A stretch of 64,000 nt of DNA from Oscillospiraceae bacterium (GTDB lineage: Bacteria > Bacillota > Clostridia > Oscillospirales > Ruminococcaceae). A program made the translations under genes and the position numbers. The notes under the pieces are model-generated. The model saw only the letters and a program-made list of their open reading frames with translations. It did not search any database and was not told where the DNA came from. The DNA lies in NCBI GenBank assembly GCA_017466885.1, contig JAFTTH010000008.1:1-64000 (forward strand), given 5' to 3'. Below, piece after piece: positions 16,087-24,334 of the stretch. Position 1 is the first letter of the stretch, and every line of letters begins with the position of its first letter.

Positions 16087-16881
16087 ATGAATGAAATTCT
16101 GATTCCGATTTTGATTTTGGCGGCTCTGGGGCTGTTTTTTGCTCTGATCCTGTCCTTCGTGAATAAAAAGCTGGCCGTCCCGGTGGATGAGCGGGCTGCA
16201 AAGATCGAGGAGGCGCTTCCCGGCGCCAACTGCGGCGGTTGCGGCTTTGCCTCCTGCTCTGCTTACGCCTCCTCCCTGGCGGATGGCTCGGCCAAAATAG
16301 GTCAATGCCGGGTTGCCGGCGCGGATGCTTACGCTGTAATTTCCCAGGTTTTGGGGGTGGAAGCGCCCGAGAATGCCGTTCCGATGAAGGCCTTTGTGGC
16401 CTGTAAGGGCTGCATCAGCGGCGAAGAGGACAAGCTCCGGTATTCCGGTGTGGAAAGCTGCAAGGCGGTAACCGCATTTTTCGGTGGAAAGCTGAAATGT
16501 ACTTACGGCTGCACCGGGTACGGTGACTGTGTGTCCGCCTGTACCCAAAATGCCATCTCCATTGTGGACGGAATCGCCAAGGTGGATCCGGAGCTCTGCT
16601 CAGGATGCCTTGTTTGCGTGTCGGTATGTCCCAAGGGTGTCATCATCCCTGTCCACGCTGAAAGCAGCGTTGCGGTGGCCTGCAATAGCCACACCAAGGG
16701 AAGCGTTACCCGGGCAAACTGCTCGGCAGGCTGTATCGGTTGCAAAAAGTGTGAGAAGGTCTGTGAGACAGGCGCTGTTGCCGTGAGCGGGCATCTTGCC
16801 AAGGTTGACCCCGACCGCTGCACCCATTGCGAAAAATGTGTGGAGGCCTGTCCGGTGGGATGCATTCAGTTTGTTTGTTAA
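16087..16881 (+). CDS. rnfB: RnfB-type iron-sulfur electron transfer protein
   Basis: The 264-residue protein has one N-terminal membrane helix (about 3-25). The RnfB [4Fe-4S] domain GANCGGCGFASCSAYA follows at about 45-60. A CKGCI region and a CTYGC-x4-GDCVSAC site come next, then ferredoxin-type clusters CSGCLVCVSVCPKG, CIGCKKCEKVCE and CTHCEKCVEACPVGC. In the Rnf complex this subunit carries electrons from ferredoxin towards NAD+. No other rnf gene is nearby, and it sits between zapA and serS, so it may serve a distant Rnf complex or act alone. A terminator follows. Confidence 0.9.
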   Translation: MNEILIPILILAALGLFFALILSFVNKKLAVPVDERAAKIEEALPGANCGGCGFASCSAYASSLADGSAKIGQCRVAGADAYAVISQVLGVEAPENAVPMKAFVACKGCISGEEDKLRYSGVESCKAVTAFFGGKLKCTYGCTGYGDCVSACTQNAISIVDGIAKVDPELCSGCLVCVSVCPKGVIIPVHAESSVAVACNSHTKGSVTRANCSAGCIGCKKCEKVCETGAVAVSGHLAKVDPDRCTHCEKCVEACPVGCIQFVC

Positions 16882-16890
16882 GAGAACAGA

Positions 16891-16927
16891 ACCGGCCGAA
16901 GCTGCTTTGCTCCGGCCGGTTTATTTT
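16891..16927 (+). terminator. zapA-rnfB terminator
   Basis: ACCGGCCG (16891-16898) pairs with CGGCCGGT (16913-16920), then TTATTTTT. Confidence 0.85.
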
Positions 16928-16971
16928 TGTAAAATGTATCTTTTTCCCCCGGAAACAGATACTATTTCCGT

Positions 16972-17000
16972 TTGACAGTGTTTTCCATCTGTGATATACT
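16972..17000 (+). promoter_or_regulatory. serS promoter
   Basis: TTGACA (16972-16977), a 17-base spacer and TATACT (16995-17000). Only about 40 bases separate it from the start codon, so there is no room for a T-box leader. Confidence 0.85.
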
Positions 17001-17040
17001 ATAGGGAAGAACCAACCGTTGAAAAACAGGAGAGAAGCAT

Positions 17041-18339
17041 ATGCTGGACATTAAATTTATTTGTGATAATCCCGAGCTCGTAAAAGAAAATATCCGGAAG
17101 AAGTTTAAAGACTCCAAGCTTCCTTTGGTGGACGAGGTCATTGCTCTTTACCAGGAGAAATGCGCCGCTAACACCCGCGCCAACGATCTTCGTGCCAACC
17201 GGAATAAGGTCAGCAAGCAGATCGGTGCGCTGATGGGCCAGGGCAAACGGGAAGAGGCCGAGGAGATGAAGCGGCTGGTCAGCGAGCAGGCTGCTGAGCT
17301 GAAGGCTTTGGAGGAACGGGAGGCCGAGCTTTCCCGCCAGGTGCTGGAGCTTCAGATGAAGATCCCCAATATTGTGGATGACAGTGTGCCTGTCGGCAAG
17401 GATGACAGTGAAAACGTTGAGGTGGAGCAGTTTGGCGAAAAGACCGTCCCCACCTTTGAGATCCCCTATCACACCGATATTATGGCGCTGTTTGACGGCA
17501 TCGACAAAGAGGCTGCCGGTCGCGTTGCCGGTGAGGGCTTCTACTATCTGATGGGCGACATTGCCCGTCTGCACTCCGCTGTTACGGCGTATGCCCGTGA
17601 TTTTATGATCGACAAGGGCTTTACCTACTGCATTCCTCCCTTTATGATCCGGAGCAATGTTGTGACCGGAGTTATGAGCTTTGAGGAAATGGATGCAATG
17701 ATGTATAAGATTGAGGGGGAGGATCTCTACCTCATCGGCACCTCGGAGCATTCTATGATCGGCAAGTTTATTGATACCTTCACCGCTGAAGAGAAGCTCC
17801 CCCTGACCCTGACCAGCTACTCCCCCTGCTTCCGGAAGGAAAAGGGCGCTCACGGCATTGAGGAGCGGGGCATTTACCGGATTCACCAGTTTGAGAAGCA
17901 GGAAATGATCGTCATCTGCAAGCCGGAGGAGAGCATGGATTGGTTCCACAAGATGTGGAGCTACTCGGTTGAGCTGTTCCGGAGCATGGATATTCCTGTC
18001 CGGACTCTGGAATGCTGCACCGGCGATCTTGCCGACCTGAAGGTCAAATCTTATGACGTTGAGGCCTGGAGCCCCAAGCAGCAGAAATACTTTGAGGTTT
18101 GCTCCTGCTCCAACCTTGGTGACGCACAGGCCCGCCGCCTGGGCATCCGGGTGCGGGATGAGAAGGGCAACAAATACCTGGCACACACCCTGAACAATAC
18201 CGTTGTTGCGCCGCCCCGTATGCTGATCGCTTTCCTGGAGAACAACCTCCGGTTTGACGGCGAGAAATACTCGGTGCTGATCCCCGAAGCACTCCGGCCT
18301 TACATGGGCGGTAAGAGCGAGATCGTTGCAAAGCACTAA
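17041..18339 (+). CDS. serS: Seryl-tRNA synthetase
   Basis: This 432-residue class II synthetase charges tRNA-Ser (and tRNA-Sec where present) with serine. The N-terminal 100 residues form the helical coiled-coil arm that grips the tRNA variable arm (ANDLRANRNKVSKQI, then a Glu/Lys-rich helix). The catalytic domain has motif 2 in FRKEKGAHGIEERGIYRIHQF and motif 3 with the C-terminal NNTVVAPPRMLIAFLENN. ATG 17041 follows AGGAGAG. The gene is monocistronic with a strong terminator. The length is normal. Confidence 0.97.
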   Translation: MLDIKFICDNPELVKENIRKKFKDSKLPLVDEVIALYQEKCAANTRANDLRANRNKVSKQIGALMGQGKREEAEEMKRLVSEQAAELKALEEREAELSRQVLELQMKIPNIVDDSVPVGKDDSENVEVEQFGEKTVPTFEIPYHTDIMALFDGIDKEAAGRVAGEGFYYLMGDIARLHSAVTAYARDFMIDKGFTYCIPPFMIRSNVVTGVMSFEEMDAMMYKIEGEDLYLIGTSEHSMIGKFIDTFTAEEKLPLTLTSYSPCFRKEKGAHGIEERGIYRIHQFEKQEMIVICKPEESMDWFHKMWSYSVELFRSMDIPVRTLECCTGDLADLKVKSYDVEAWSPKQQKYFEVCSCSNLGDAQARRLGIRVRDEKGNKYLAHTLNNTVVAPPRMLIAFLENNLRFDGEKYSVLIPEALRPYMGGKSEIVAKH

Positions 18340-18345
18340 AGAAAT

Positions 18346-18384
18346 CCCCCACCCTGATGGATTTGTGTCAGGGTGGGGTTTGTT
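18346..18384 (+). terminator. serS terminator
   Basis: CCCCACCCTGA (18347-18357) pairs with TCAGGGTGGGG (18368-18378), followed by a T-rich run. Confidence 0.9.
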
Positions 18385-18397
18385 GTTATAGAAAGAA

Positions 18398-18435
18398 AAG
18401 AGGATATCGCCCTCTTAATAGGACGATATCCTTCT
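18398..18435 (-). terminator. Terminator of the lipoprotein/GH operon
   Basis: AGGATATCG (18401-18409) pairs with CGATATCCT (18424-18432); a T-rich tail follows on the minus strand. Confidence 0.8.
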
Positions 18436-18438
18436 TTT

Positions 18439-19071
18439 TTACTTTATTTTATACTGCGCGCTCCGGAAGCCCATATAATCATAAGTATACTGGAAGGTAA
18501 TCGGCTCATAGCCGGACGGAAGGGTAAAGAATACCTTCGCCTCAATGGTTTCGTTTGTGGCTATGGTCTTTCCTCGCAGATCATTTCCGGCTATATCCTC
18601 CAAACGACCGGCCTTCAGCCGTTCCCGTTCATCGTCCAGCAGATGGAACTGCAGGGGCATATTAATCACGTGACCGGCGTTCAGCTTATTGGTGATGGTC
18701 ATAGTAACGCAGACCTCCGATCCGGTTTGGTCAATGGACGTTACAGTAGCCTCAATATCCGGCTGAACAATGGACTCACCAAGCAGTAAGCGGGTATCAG
18801 CGGGCATGGTTGACGTCACTCCTTCCTGTGAGGATGGTGCTTCACTTGATGCAAGGGGATTTTCGGAAGAAACAGTTTCCTCCGAGCTGACGGAAGGTGC
18901 CTCGCTTTCCGTCGGGGGTGAAACAGAAGATGCGGCTGAGTACTCCTCATTCACAGAAGATACTGCCTGGGAGGATACGTTTTCTCCGGGGAGTGATCCG
19001 TTTGACGAATCTGCACAGGCGGTCAGCAAAACCAGTCCAAAAGCTGCCGCGACAAGTATTCCTTTTTTCAT
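18439..19071 (-). CDS. Ser-rich lipoprotein with DUF4352-like domain
   Basis: The 210-residue product begins with a lipoprotein signal peptide (KKGILVAAAFGLVLLTAC, lipobox LTAC) followed by a 65-residue Ser/Glu/Pro-rich linker. A C-terminal beta domain of about 100 residues (IEATVTSIDQTGSEVCVTMTITN) resembles the DUF4352/telokin-like domains often found on Gram-positive lipoproteins. It is predicted to be anchored on the outer face of the membrane. ATG 19071 sits one base after the stop of the upstream glycosidase-like gene, whose last codons contain its ribosome binding site, so the two are translationally coupled. The function is unknown. Confidence 0.8.
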   Translation of the reverse strand: MKKGILVAAAFGLVLLTACADSSNGSLPGENVSSQAVSSVNEEYSAASSVSPPTESEAPSVSSEETVSSENPLASSEAPSSQEGVTSTMPADTRLLLGESIVQPDIEATVTSIDQTGSEVCVTMTITNKLNAGHVINMPLQFHLLDDERERLKAGRLEDIAGNDLRGKTIATNETIEAKVFFTLPSGYEPITFQYTYDYMGFRSAQYKIK

Positions 19072-19072
19072 T

Positions 19073-20152
19073 TTACTCACCTTCTTCCGGATTGCTGCCT
19101 TTTCCGGCAAAACGGTTCAGATCGCCGGTTCCGCCGGTCATTTTTTGGTAGGCTACTCCTTTGGCCTTGACAGTATATCCCTCGGAGGGCTCATTCATCA
19201 GGCCATAAGGATCAAAGGGGCCGTGGTTAAACAGCCAGTAATAATGCAGTGTTTCGGCATAGGGCATATGCTTTTCCACCAGGTTATACATAATGGGGAT
19301 CCAGGGGGCTTGCTCCCGGTCCGCCTCCTCGATGCGGTTATCCCGGAAGCCGGCCTCGGTCAGATATACCCGCTTTTCCCCGTCCCCGTGTTCGCACATA
19401 ATGCGATAGAGGGTATTGTTTTCCTCCACCCAGGATTCATCCGGGCAGGTAAAGGGCCAGTAGGGATGCCAAGCCATCGCATTGAAGAAATCATTTGTAT
19501 CTGTGGATCCAAATGATCCGCTATGGATATTTTCATAAATACGGGTCAGGTATTTGGTTGTGGAAGGGCCGTCAATACCATCCACCGGCGCAGTTCCGGG
19601 AAAGATGGTAATTGCATCCGGATTCCCCTCTTTGATGCCTTTATGGGCATAGTAGCACATATCAGTGGTGATATCCGCTTTCTGCCGCAGAGTATACTCC
19701 TCCATCCCGTTGACAGGCGTCCAGCCCACCGGGACCGGCAAGGTATGGTTCATCTCATTTCCCATCTCCCAATGGGTTACCTCGGGAAACTCCGCCGCCA
19801 AAGTCCGCCAGGTGATCCGGAGAGTTTCCAGAAACTCCAAATAGGCGGATCCGGGCGTTTTATCCGGAGTTGGAACTTGCTCATGGGTGGCGGTTCCATC
19901 CGGCAAAAACCAGGTCACATTGGCCGAAATAACCTCCGCTCCCCTTTGCGCCAGCTGAGTATAAAGCTCGTGAAAATACTGCGCACCCTCGGGGTTGACC
20001 CGCTCCGGATTATAGAGTACCTCATTGCAACAGATAACATCCCGAACGCTTCCGATCCCAAGAGACTCAATCAAGTCTACTGCATCCGAAATGGTGACCT
20101 CACGCTTTCTCCCCAGCAGGGATCCCACGCCATATAAACGATTCTTTTTCAT
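19073..20152 (-). CDS. Clan A-type glycoside hydrolase-like protein
   Basis: The 359-residue protein looks like a (beta/alpha)8 glycosidase. HWEMGNEMNH (about residue 130) carries the Asn-Glu acid/base pair, and VYLTEAGFRDN (about 270) carries the likely nucleophile Glu at the end of a strand. Aromatic residues (WHPYWPFT, YYWLFNHGP) fit a sugar-binding cleft. There is no signal peptide, so it is probably cytoplasmic. It lies downstream of the truncated SGNH hydrolase and upstream of a coupled lipoprotein. GH39 or GH5-like membership is possible; I cannot fix the family or the substrate. Confidence 0.7.
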   Translation of the reverse strand: MKKNRLYGVGSLLGRKREVTISDAVDLIESLGIGSVRDVICCNEVLYNPERVNPEGAQYFHELYTQLAQRGAEVISANVTWFLPDGTATHEQVPTPDKTPGSAYLEFLETLRITWRTLAAEFPEVTHWEMGNEMNHTLPVPVGWTPVNGMEEYTLRQKADITTDMCYYAHKGIKEGNPDAITIFPGTAPVDGIDGPSTTKYLTRIYENIHSGSFGSTDTNDFFNAMAWHPYWPFTCPDESWVEENNTLYRIMCEHGDGEKRVYLTEAGFRDNRIEEADREQAPWIPIMYNLVEKHMPYAETLHYYWLFNHGPFDPYGLMNEPSEGYTVKAKGVAYQKMTGGTGDLNRFAGKGSNPEEGE

Positions 20153-20172
20153 AAATACTCTCTTTGCCTTAT

Positions 20173-21348
20173 TTATTCTGATTTTTTCCTTTTTTTCTTC
20201 TTCACAACGATAGCACCTGCCGCAGCAGCGGATGCAACCGCCGAACCAAGGACAAACGATCCAATCATTGCCGGGACTGGATTTGGTTCTGAACCGGAAT
20301 GCTCTGAGGACGACACAGCAGAGGAGGGATCTTGAACCTCACCGGAAGAAGCATCTGAGCCATCTTCAGTAGATGTAGCCGGAGTGTTGCTAAGTATGCC
20401 GTCAGAGGTTTCACCGGGAGCACTTTCCGGTTTACTTTCCGGTTTGCTTTTGGGGGTCACCGGTATTTTTTCCAGCTCCTTGTTCGCTGTCTGAACAGCA
20501 GCGGCCACCTTACCGCCCAAATAGGATATGCCTGTCACCGACGGGTGAAGAAAATGAGGACTTTCATTGGCAATATAGGTTTTTACATTTTCCTGCGTAA
20601 GCCAACCGGACGTATCAATATAAACGACCTTTCGATCCCCCGCCGCATTGACCTGTGCTACCGCTTTAGAGATCGGCTCCTCCATAAAATGAACGAAGGT
20701 TTCCCCATCCAGCATCCCGCCAAAGGGACTTACGGCATAAATCACTGCGTTCGGGTTTTTTCTTCGAAGCTTCTGCAGAAAATCCACATATGTCTTCTCA
20801 AAATCTTCAGACTTGACCCCTCTGCCGAAATCATTCGTACCAATATTGATCATAATAGCTTCCGGCTGGTAGATCGCAAAATCCCAGTTGGGTGCGTTCT
20901 GATTGGTGGGATCGTTTATCTGCTTAAAGTACATCGTCTCCATACCGTTTGAGTAAGGAGGGAACGCAGGAGCGGAGGGGGCATTGTCCGAAAGGGTGAT
21001 TCCGGCAAAGGCAACATTTACCGTATTATACCCGAGCAAAAGCTCTCCGGCATATCCAAGTGCTGTCATTCCATACCATCCGTCCGAAATGGAATCTCCG
21101 ACGATTTCCATTGTCGACTTGCGATTGTCCGTTCTGAGGACCGTTGCACCCTTATCCACCCAAAGGCCCTTTAGCACAAAGGGTTCGTTTCGGGATGCAT
21201 TGGGACCCGCATGGTTTCCCGGGGTAATAATCCTTACAGCATGAGTCCCCTCTGACAGAGGTGTAGCGGTCAGGTTTCCTACACCGTTCACCACGTCAAA
21301 CACAACTGTTGCATTATCGATAGCAAAAAATTCCGAGCAGAATAACAC
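20173..21348 (-). pseudogene. SGNH/GDSL hydrolase, 5'-truncated and fused to a permease fragment
   Basis: The frame holds an SGNH hydrolase with block I EIVGDSISDG (about residue 80), the block III-like INIGTNDFG (about 165) and the His of HFLHPSVTG near 270. A Ser/Pro/Glu-rich linker, a C-terminal membrane helix and a KKKKRKK tail follow, so it would be a cell-wall-facing anchored esterase. No signal peptide remains: at about 21330 the sequence switches into the start of an ABC permease read in another frame. The GTG at 21348 is inside that permease fragment and has no ribosome binding site. The hydrolase domain itself is intact, but secretion and expression are doubtful. Confidence 0.75.
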
Positions 21349-21448
21349 AGGGTATGAACATTACATAATAACTACCATACCGCTTCAGATTCTGCCTGCA
21401 CTTTGCAAAGACAGGCATCTTCTTTCCGGCAATGGCTTGTTTTTGCAT
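21314..21448 (-). pseudogene. N-terminal fragment of a sugar ABC permease (LplB-like)
   Basis: About 44 residues remain, starting at ATG 21448 after AAAGGGGTGG. The end, NLKRYGSYYVMFIPCVILLGIFCY, matches the first helix of LplB/YtcP-type carbohydrate ABC permeases, which normally continue for another 250 residues. The frame then runs into the SGNH hydrolase sequence and stops. A deletion has therefore removed the rest of the transporter and the start of the hydrolase gene. The consensus promoter and palindromic operator upstream are still in place. Confidence 0.75.
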
Positions 21449-21467
21449 GAACAGCCACCCCTTTCGC

Positions 21468-21485
21468 AAAAGTTTCGAAACTTTT
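21468..21485. promoter_or_regulatory. LacI-type operator candidate 1
   Basis: AAAAGTTTCGAAACTTTT is a perfect 18-base palindrome with a central CG. It lies between the minus-strand -10 box and the permease-fragment ribosome binding site. Confidence 0.65.
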
Positions 21486-21518
21486 TCATCAGCGCACACA
21501 TCAACATCATCGCTTTTG

Positions 21519-21547
21519 ATTATACACAACCATCAATATCGTGTCAA
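21519..21547 (-). promoter_or_regulatory. Minus-arm promoter of the sugar locus
   Basis: TTGACA (21547-21542), a 17-base spacer and TATAAT (21524-21519). Confidence 0.85.
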
Positions 21548-21620
21548 GTGTTAATTATATTTTTTACATTATTTGAACATTTTGACAAAAAACACCTCTT
21601 GTTTTTTTCGGTTTTCACTA

Positions 21621-21649
21621 TTGACTTTCGAAAGTTTTTTGATTATAAT
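21621..21649 (+). promoter_or_regulatory. Plus-arm promoter overlapped by operator 2
   Basis: TTGACT (21621-21626), a 17-base spacer and TATAAT (21644-21649). The palindrome ACTTTCGAAAGT (21624-21635) covers the -35 box and spacer, a good place for repression. The 5' leader is then about 200 bases. Confidence 0.75.
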
Positions 21650-21762
21650 TGTCTCAAACCTCAAATTTTGATGGATTTATCTTTTTGAAAATCCACCCGT
21701 AATGACGCAAAAATGGCGATATTTCAGCATTTAACAGCTTGTTTCGGGAAATTTGAGGGAAA

Positions 21763-21782
21763 AACTATTTTCGAAACTTTTT
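21763..21782. promoter_or_regulatory. LacI-type operator candidate 3
   Basis: A third TTTCGAAA-centred site (core 21768-21775, followed by CTTTTTC like operator 1) lies in the plus-arm leader. Confidence 0.5.
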
Positions 21783-21868
21783 CAAAAAACACATCATCAC
21801 TCAAATCCATCACACGCATCATTGTCAAATCATCAAGCCAAATTCATTAAGTGATCGGAGTGACTCTT

Positions 21869-23275
21869 TTGCAAAAAGAAAAAATGAATGCGGGAGTTTT
21901 TGTTGCGGATATCACTCCGCAACTCCCCGTAAGGCTTTCCGGCCAGCTTTACAAACGGATTGCCAGGGAAGTCTACTCCCCCTTGAAGGCTACGGTGCTT
22001 GTCCTTCGCAATTCCGAGGATCACGCAATTTTTATCGGATGTGACCTGGTAGGAATCCCAGCGCCCCTTCTGAAAGCCCTGCGGGAGCGGATTTCAGCAA
22101 AAAACTGCGAGATTAACCCGCAGAAAATCATCCTATCCGCCACACATATCCACACCGGACCCTACATTTACGAAGATGACTTTGCAAACTTCTGGGGAAA
22201 GGATTTCCGTTTCGATTCCCAAATCGACGGTGTTGCCACTCCCTCTTATGCAGACTTCCTTCTGGAAACCCTTTGCAGCGCTATTCTGGCTACGTGGGAA
22301 AGCTGCCAGCCTGTAACTTTTCGGGTAGGGAATGATTATTGCCCGATTGCATTTCCCCGCCGGGTCGTGTATAATAATGGTAGCGCAAAAATGTATGGTT
22401 CTACAGCGCAGTCCGATTTCTCTCATATGGAAGGAAGCACCGATTTCGGTATTCACTTTATTTCCGTTTTCAACCAGAGGGATCAACTGCTTTGTGCCAT
22501 TATGAATCTCCCCTGCCCTGCTCAGATCCTGGAGCATAAGCATTTTATCACTTCTGACTACTGGGATGTTGTCCGAGAAGCCGTAAAAGACAAGTACGGT
22601 GCGCAGGCCGCGGTTCTTCCCCTGATCGGCGCCGCCGGCGATCTTTCCCCGAGAGACTTGGTCCGTCTGGCGCGGGATGAAGCGGAGATGCATAAGACCG
22701 CTATGTATAATCCCGAAGGAACACGGATTGTCTCGAATCGGATTATGCATTGTTTTGATGCTTTTATGGCCTCGGAAGATTCCAAGTCCGAAGCTCCGGA
22801 TTTCGCGCACCTAAGCGCGGCACCACTCCTCCCCATCTGGCAAACTACCCGGGAAGAAGCAGAGGAAGCGCAAAAATCGTACGATACACTTCGGAGCAAG
22901 CACCAGCTGATTGATGACTTTACTGAAGAGGAGTGTATGTATCTTTCCTTCCATCAGGGAATCATCAACCGGTACCGAAATCAGCAAAAATCCACCTCCC
23001 ACTCTGTTGAGATCCACTGCATCAAGCTCGGCGATACGCTGATTGCCACCAATCCCTTTGAACTCTTTGTGGCGTATGCAGACCGGATCCGGGCGCAGAC
23101 AAACTTTCCCAATGTGATCGTTGCGCAGCTCGCTTGCGCGTATGACGGTTATCTTCCCACCCGGGAAGCTGTTCTTCACGGGGGATATAGCGCCTGCATT
23201 TCCAACGGCATTCTGGGCCCGGAGGGCGGAGACCGTTTTGTGGAGGAAACGCTGAAGTTGGCCCGGGCGCTGTAA
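21869..23275 (+). CDS. Neutral ceramidase-like hydrolase
   Basis: The 468-residue protein resembles the N-terminal domain of neutral/alkaline non-lysosomal ceramidases. The metal-binding histidines fit SATHIHTGPY (about residue 90), and GAAGDLSPRDL matches the family GDxSP motif. There is no signal peptide, so the true substrate is probably not a membrane sphingolipid; such domains are common in sugar-use loci. I choose TTG 21869, eight bases after GGAG. GTG 21851 contains that ribosome binding site downstream of itself, and ATG 21884 has none. It is first in the plus arm, before the LacI regulator and glycosidases. The function is uncertain beyond the fold. Confidence 0.72.
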   Translation: MQKEKMNAGVFVADITPQLPVRLSGQLYKRIAREVYSPLKATVLVLRNSEDHAIFIGCDLVGIPAPLLKALRERISAKNCEINPQKIILSATHIHTGPYIYEDDFANFWGKDFRFDSQIDGVATPSYADFLLETLCSAILATWESCQPVTFRVGNDYCPIAFPRRVVYNNGSAKMYGSTAQSDFSHMEGSTDFGIHFISVFNQRDQLLCAIMNLPCPAQILEHKHFITSDYWDVVREAVKDKYGAQAAVLPLIGAAGDLSPRDLVRLARDEAEMHKTAMYNPEGTRIVSNRIMHCFDAFMASEDSKSEAPDFAHLSAAPLLPIWQTTREEAEEAQKSYDTLRSKHQLIDDFTEEECMYLSFHQGIINRYRNQQKSTSHSVEIHCIKLGDTLIATNPFELFVAYADRIRAQTNFPNVIVAQLACAYDGYLPTREAVLHGGYSACISNGILGPEGGDRFVEETLKLARAL

Positions 23276-23321
23276 AGAAACATTCCATTTTCCTTCACCA
23301 ACTATTTTGGAGGCAGAAGCT

Positions 23322-24311
23322 ATGACACTCAAGGATATTGCAAGGATTGCCAACGTAAACGTTTCAACCGTCTCAAAGGCACTGCGTTCCAGCAGCGACC
23401 TGAATCCCCAGACGATCGAACGGATCCGCAAAATCGCTCAAGAGGTCAACTATAAAAAAATCCCTGCTCCGGAGGAGAAAAAATCCAACCGAATTGGGAT
23501 TGTCTGCCCTGAAATTACCAGTATGTACTATTCCAGCATTCTGCACTCTCTGCAGCTCAATTTTCTGAAGGCCGGGTATCAAAGTATTGTTATGATCTCT
23601 AACTTTAATCGCCGCCAGGAAATCGAGTGTATTCGGATGTTGGCAGAATATAACGTATGTGGGATCGTATTTTTCTCAGAAAACAATACCGATCCCTCCG
23701 AGCTGCAGGAAATCCCCGGAATCAAGGATCTTGCGTTTGTCATTGTAGCGCATAACGATTCCAACGATTTCTGCGACAATATTTACATTGATGATTATCA
23801 AGGCATTTCCACCGCCATTCATTATTTGGCCGGGTTGGGGCACTCCAGAATTGCCTATATCGGTGATAAACTGACCGGCAATCGCCGGGAAGCTTACGAA
23901 TGGGCGATGCAGTCCGAATCCCTCCCTCTGGTGACAGAGCATATTGTTGAAAACGATCTGCGGTTTGAAGAATGCGGCTATCTGGGAATGAAAAAGCTGT
24001 TGACTCTTCCCGATCTCCCCACCGCCATTTTTGCTGCGTACGATAACATTGCTATTGGCGCGATGCGCGCAATTTATGAGGGTGGATACACCATTCCGGG
24101 AGATTTCAGCGTTGTGGGGGTCGATAATCTGAAAACCTCCTCCTATCTTTTCAAAACCTTGACGACCATCACCGAGCCGGTTGCTGATTTAGGAGAGCTT
24201 ACCTGCGAAATGATGATTCACCGGATCCATAAGGATACTGCGATCCGCAACACCAAGCTGATCCCAAAACTGAACATTCAGGAAACAACCGGTTTTGCCA
24301 GAAAAAAATAG
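23322..24311 (+). CDS. LacI-family transcriptional regulator
   Basis: This 329-residue regulator has an N-terminal helix-turn-helix and hinge (TLKDIARIANVNVSTVSKAL, residues 2-21, then the NYKKIP hinge). A periplasmic-binding-protein-like sugar domain follows from about residue 60 (NRIGIVCPEI to SVVGVDNLKTSSYLFKTLTT). ATG 23322 is preceded by GGAGG; an in-frame ATG at 23307 lies over that site. It sits inside the plus arm, and the TTTCGAAA palindromes with central CG on both divergent promoters are its likely operators. The inducer is presumably a sugar released by the neighbouring glycosidases. Confidence 0.93.
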   Translation: MTLKDIARIANVNVSTVSKALRSSSDLNPQTIERIRKIAQEVNYKKIPAPEEKKSNRIGIVCPEITSMYYSSILHSLQLNFLKAGYQSIVMISNFNRRQEIECIRMLAEYNVCGIVFFSENNTDPSELQEIPGIKDLAFVIVAHNDSNDFCDNIYIDDYQGISTAIHYLAGLGHSRIAYIGDKLTGNRREAYEWAMQSESLPLVTEHIVENDLRFEECGYLGMKKLLTLPDLPTAIFAAYDNIAIGAMRAIYEGGYTIPGDFSVVGVDNLKTSSYLFKTLTTITEPVADLGELTCEMMIHRIHKDTAIRNTKLIPKLNIQETTGFARKK

Positions 24312-24334
24312 CTTTACCGGAAGGTTGATGCATT

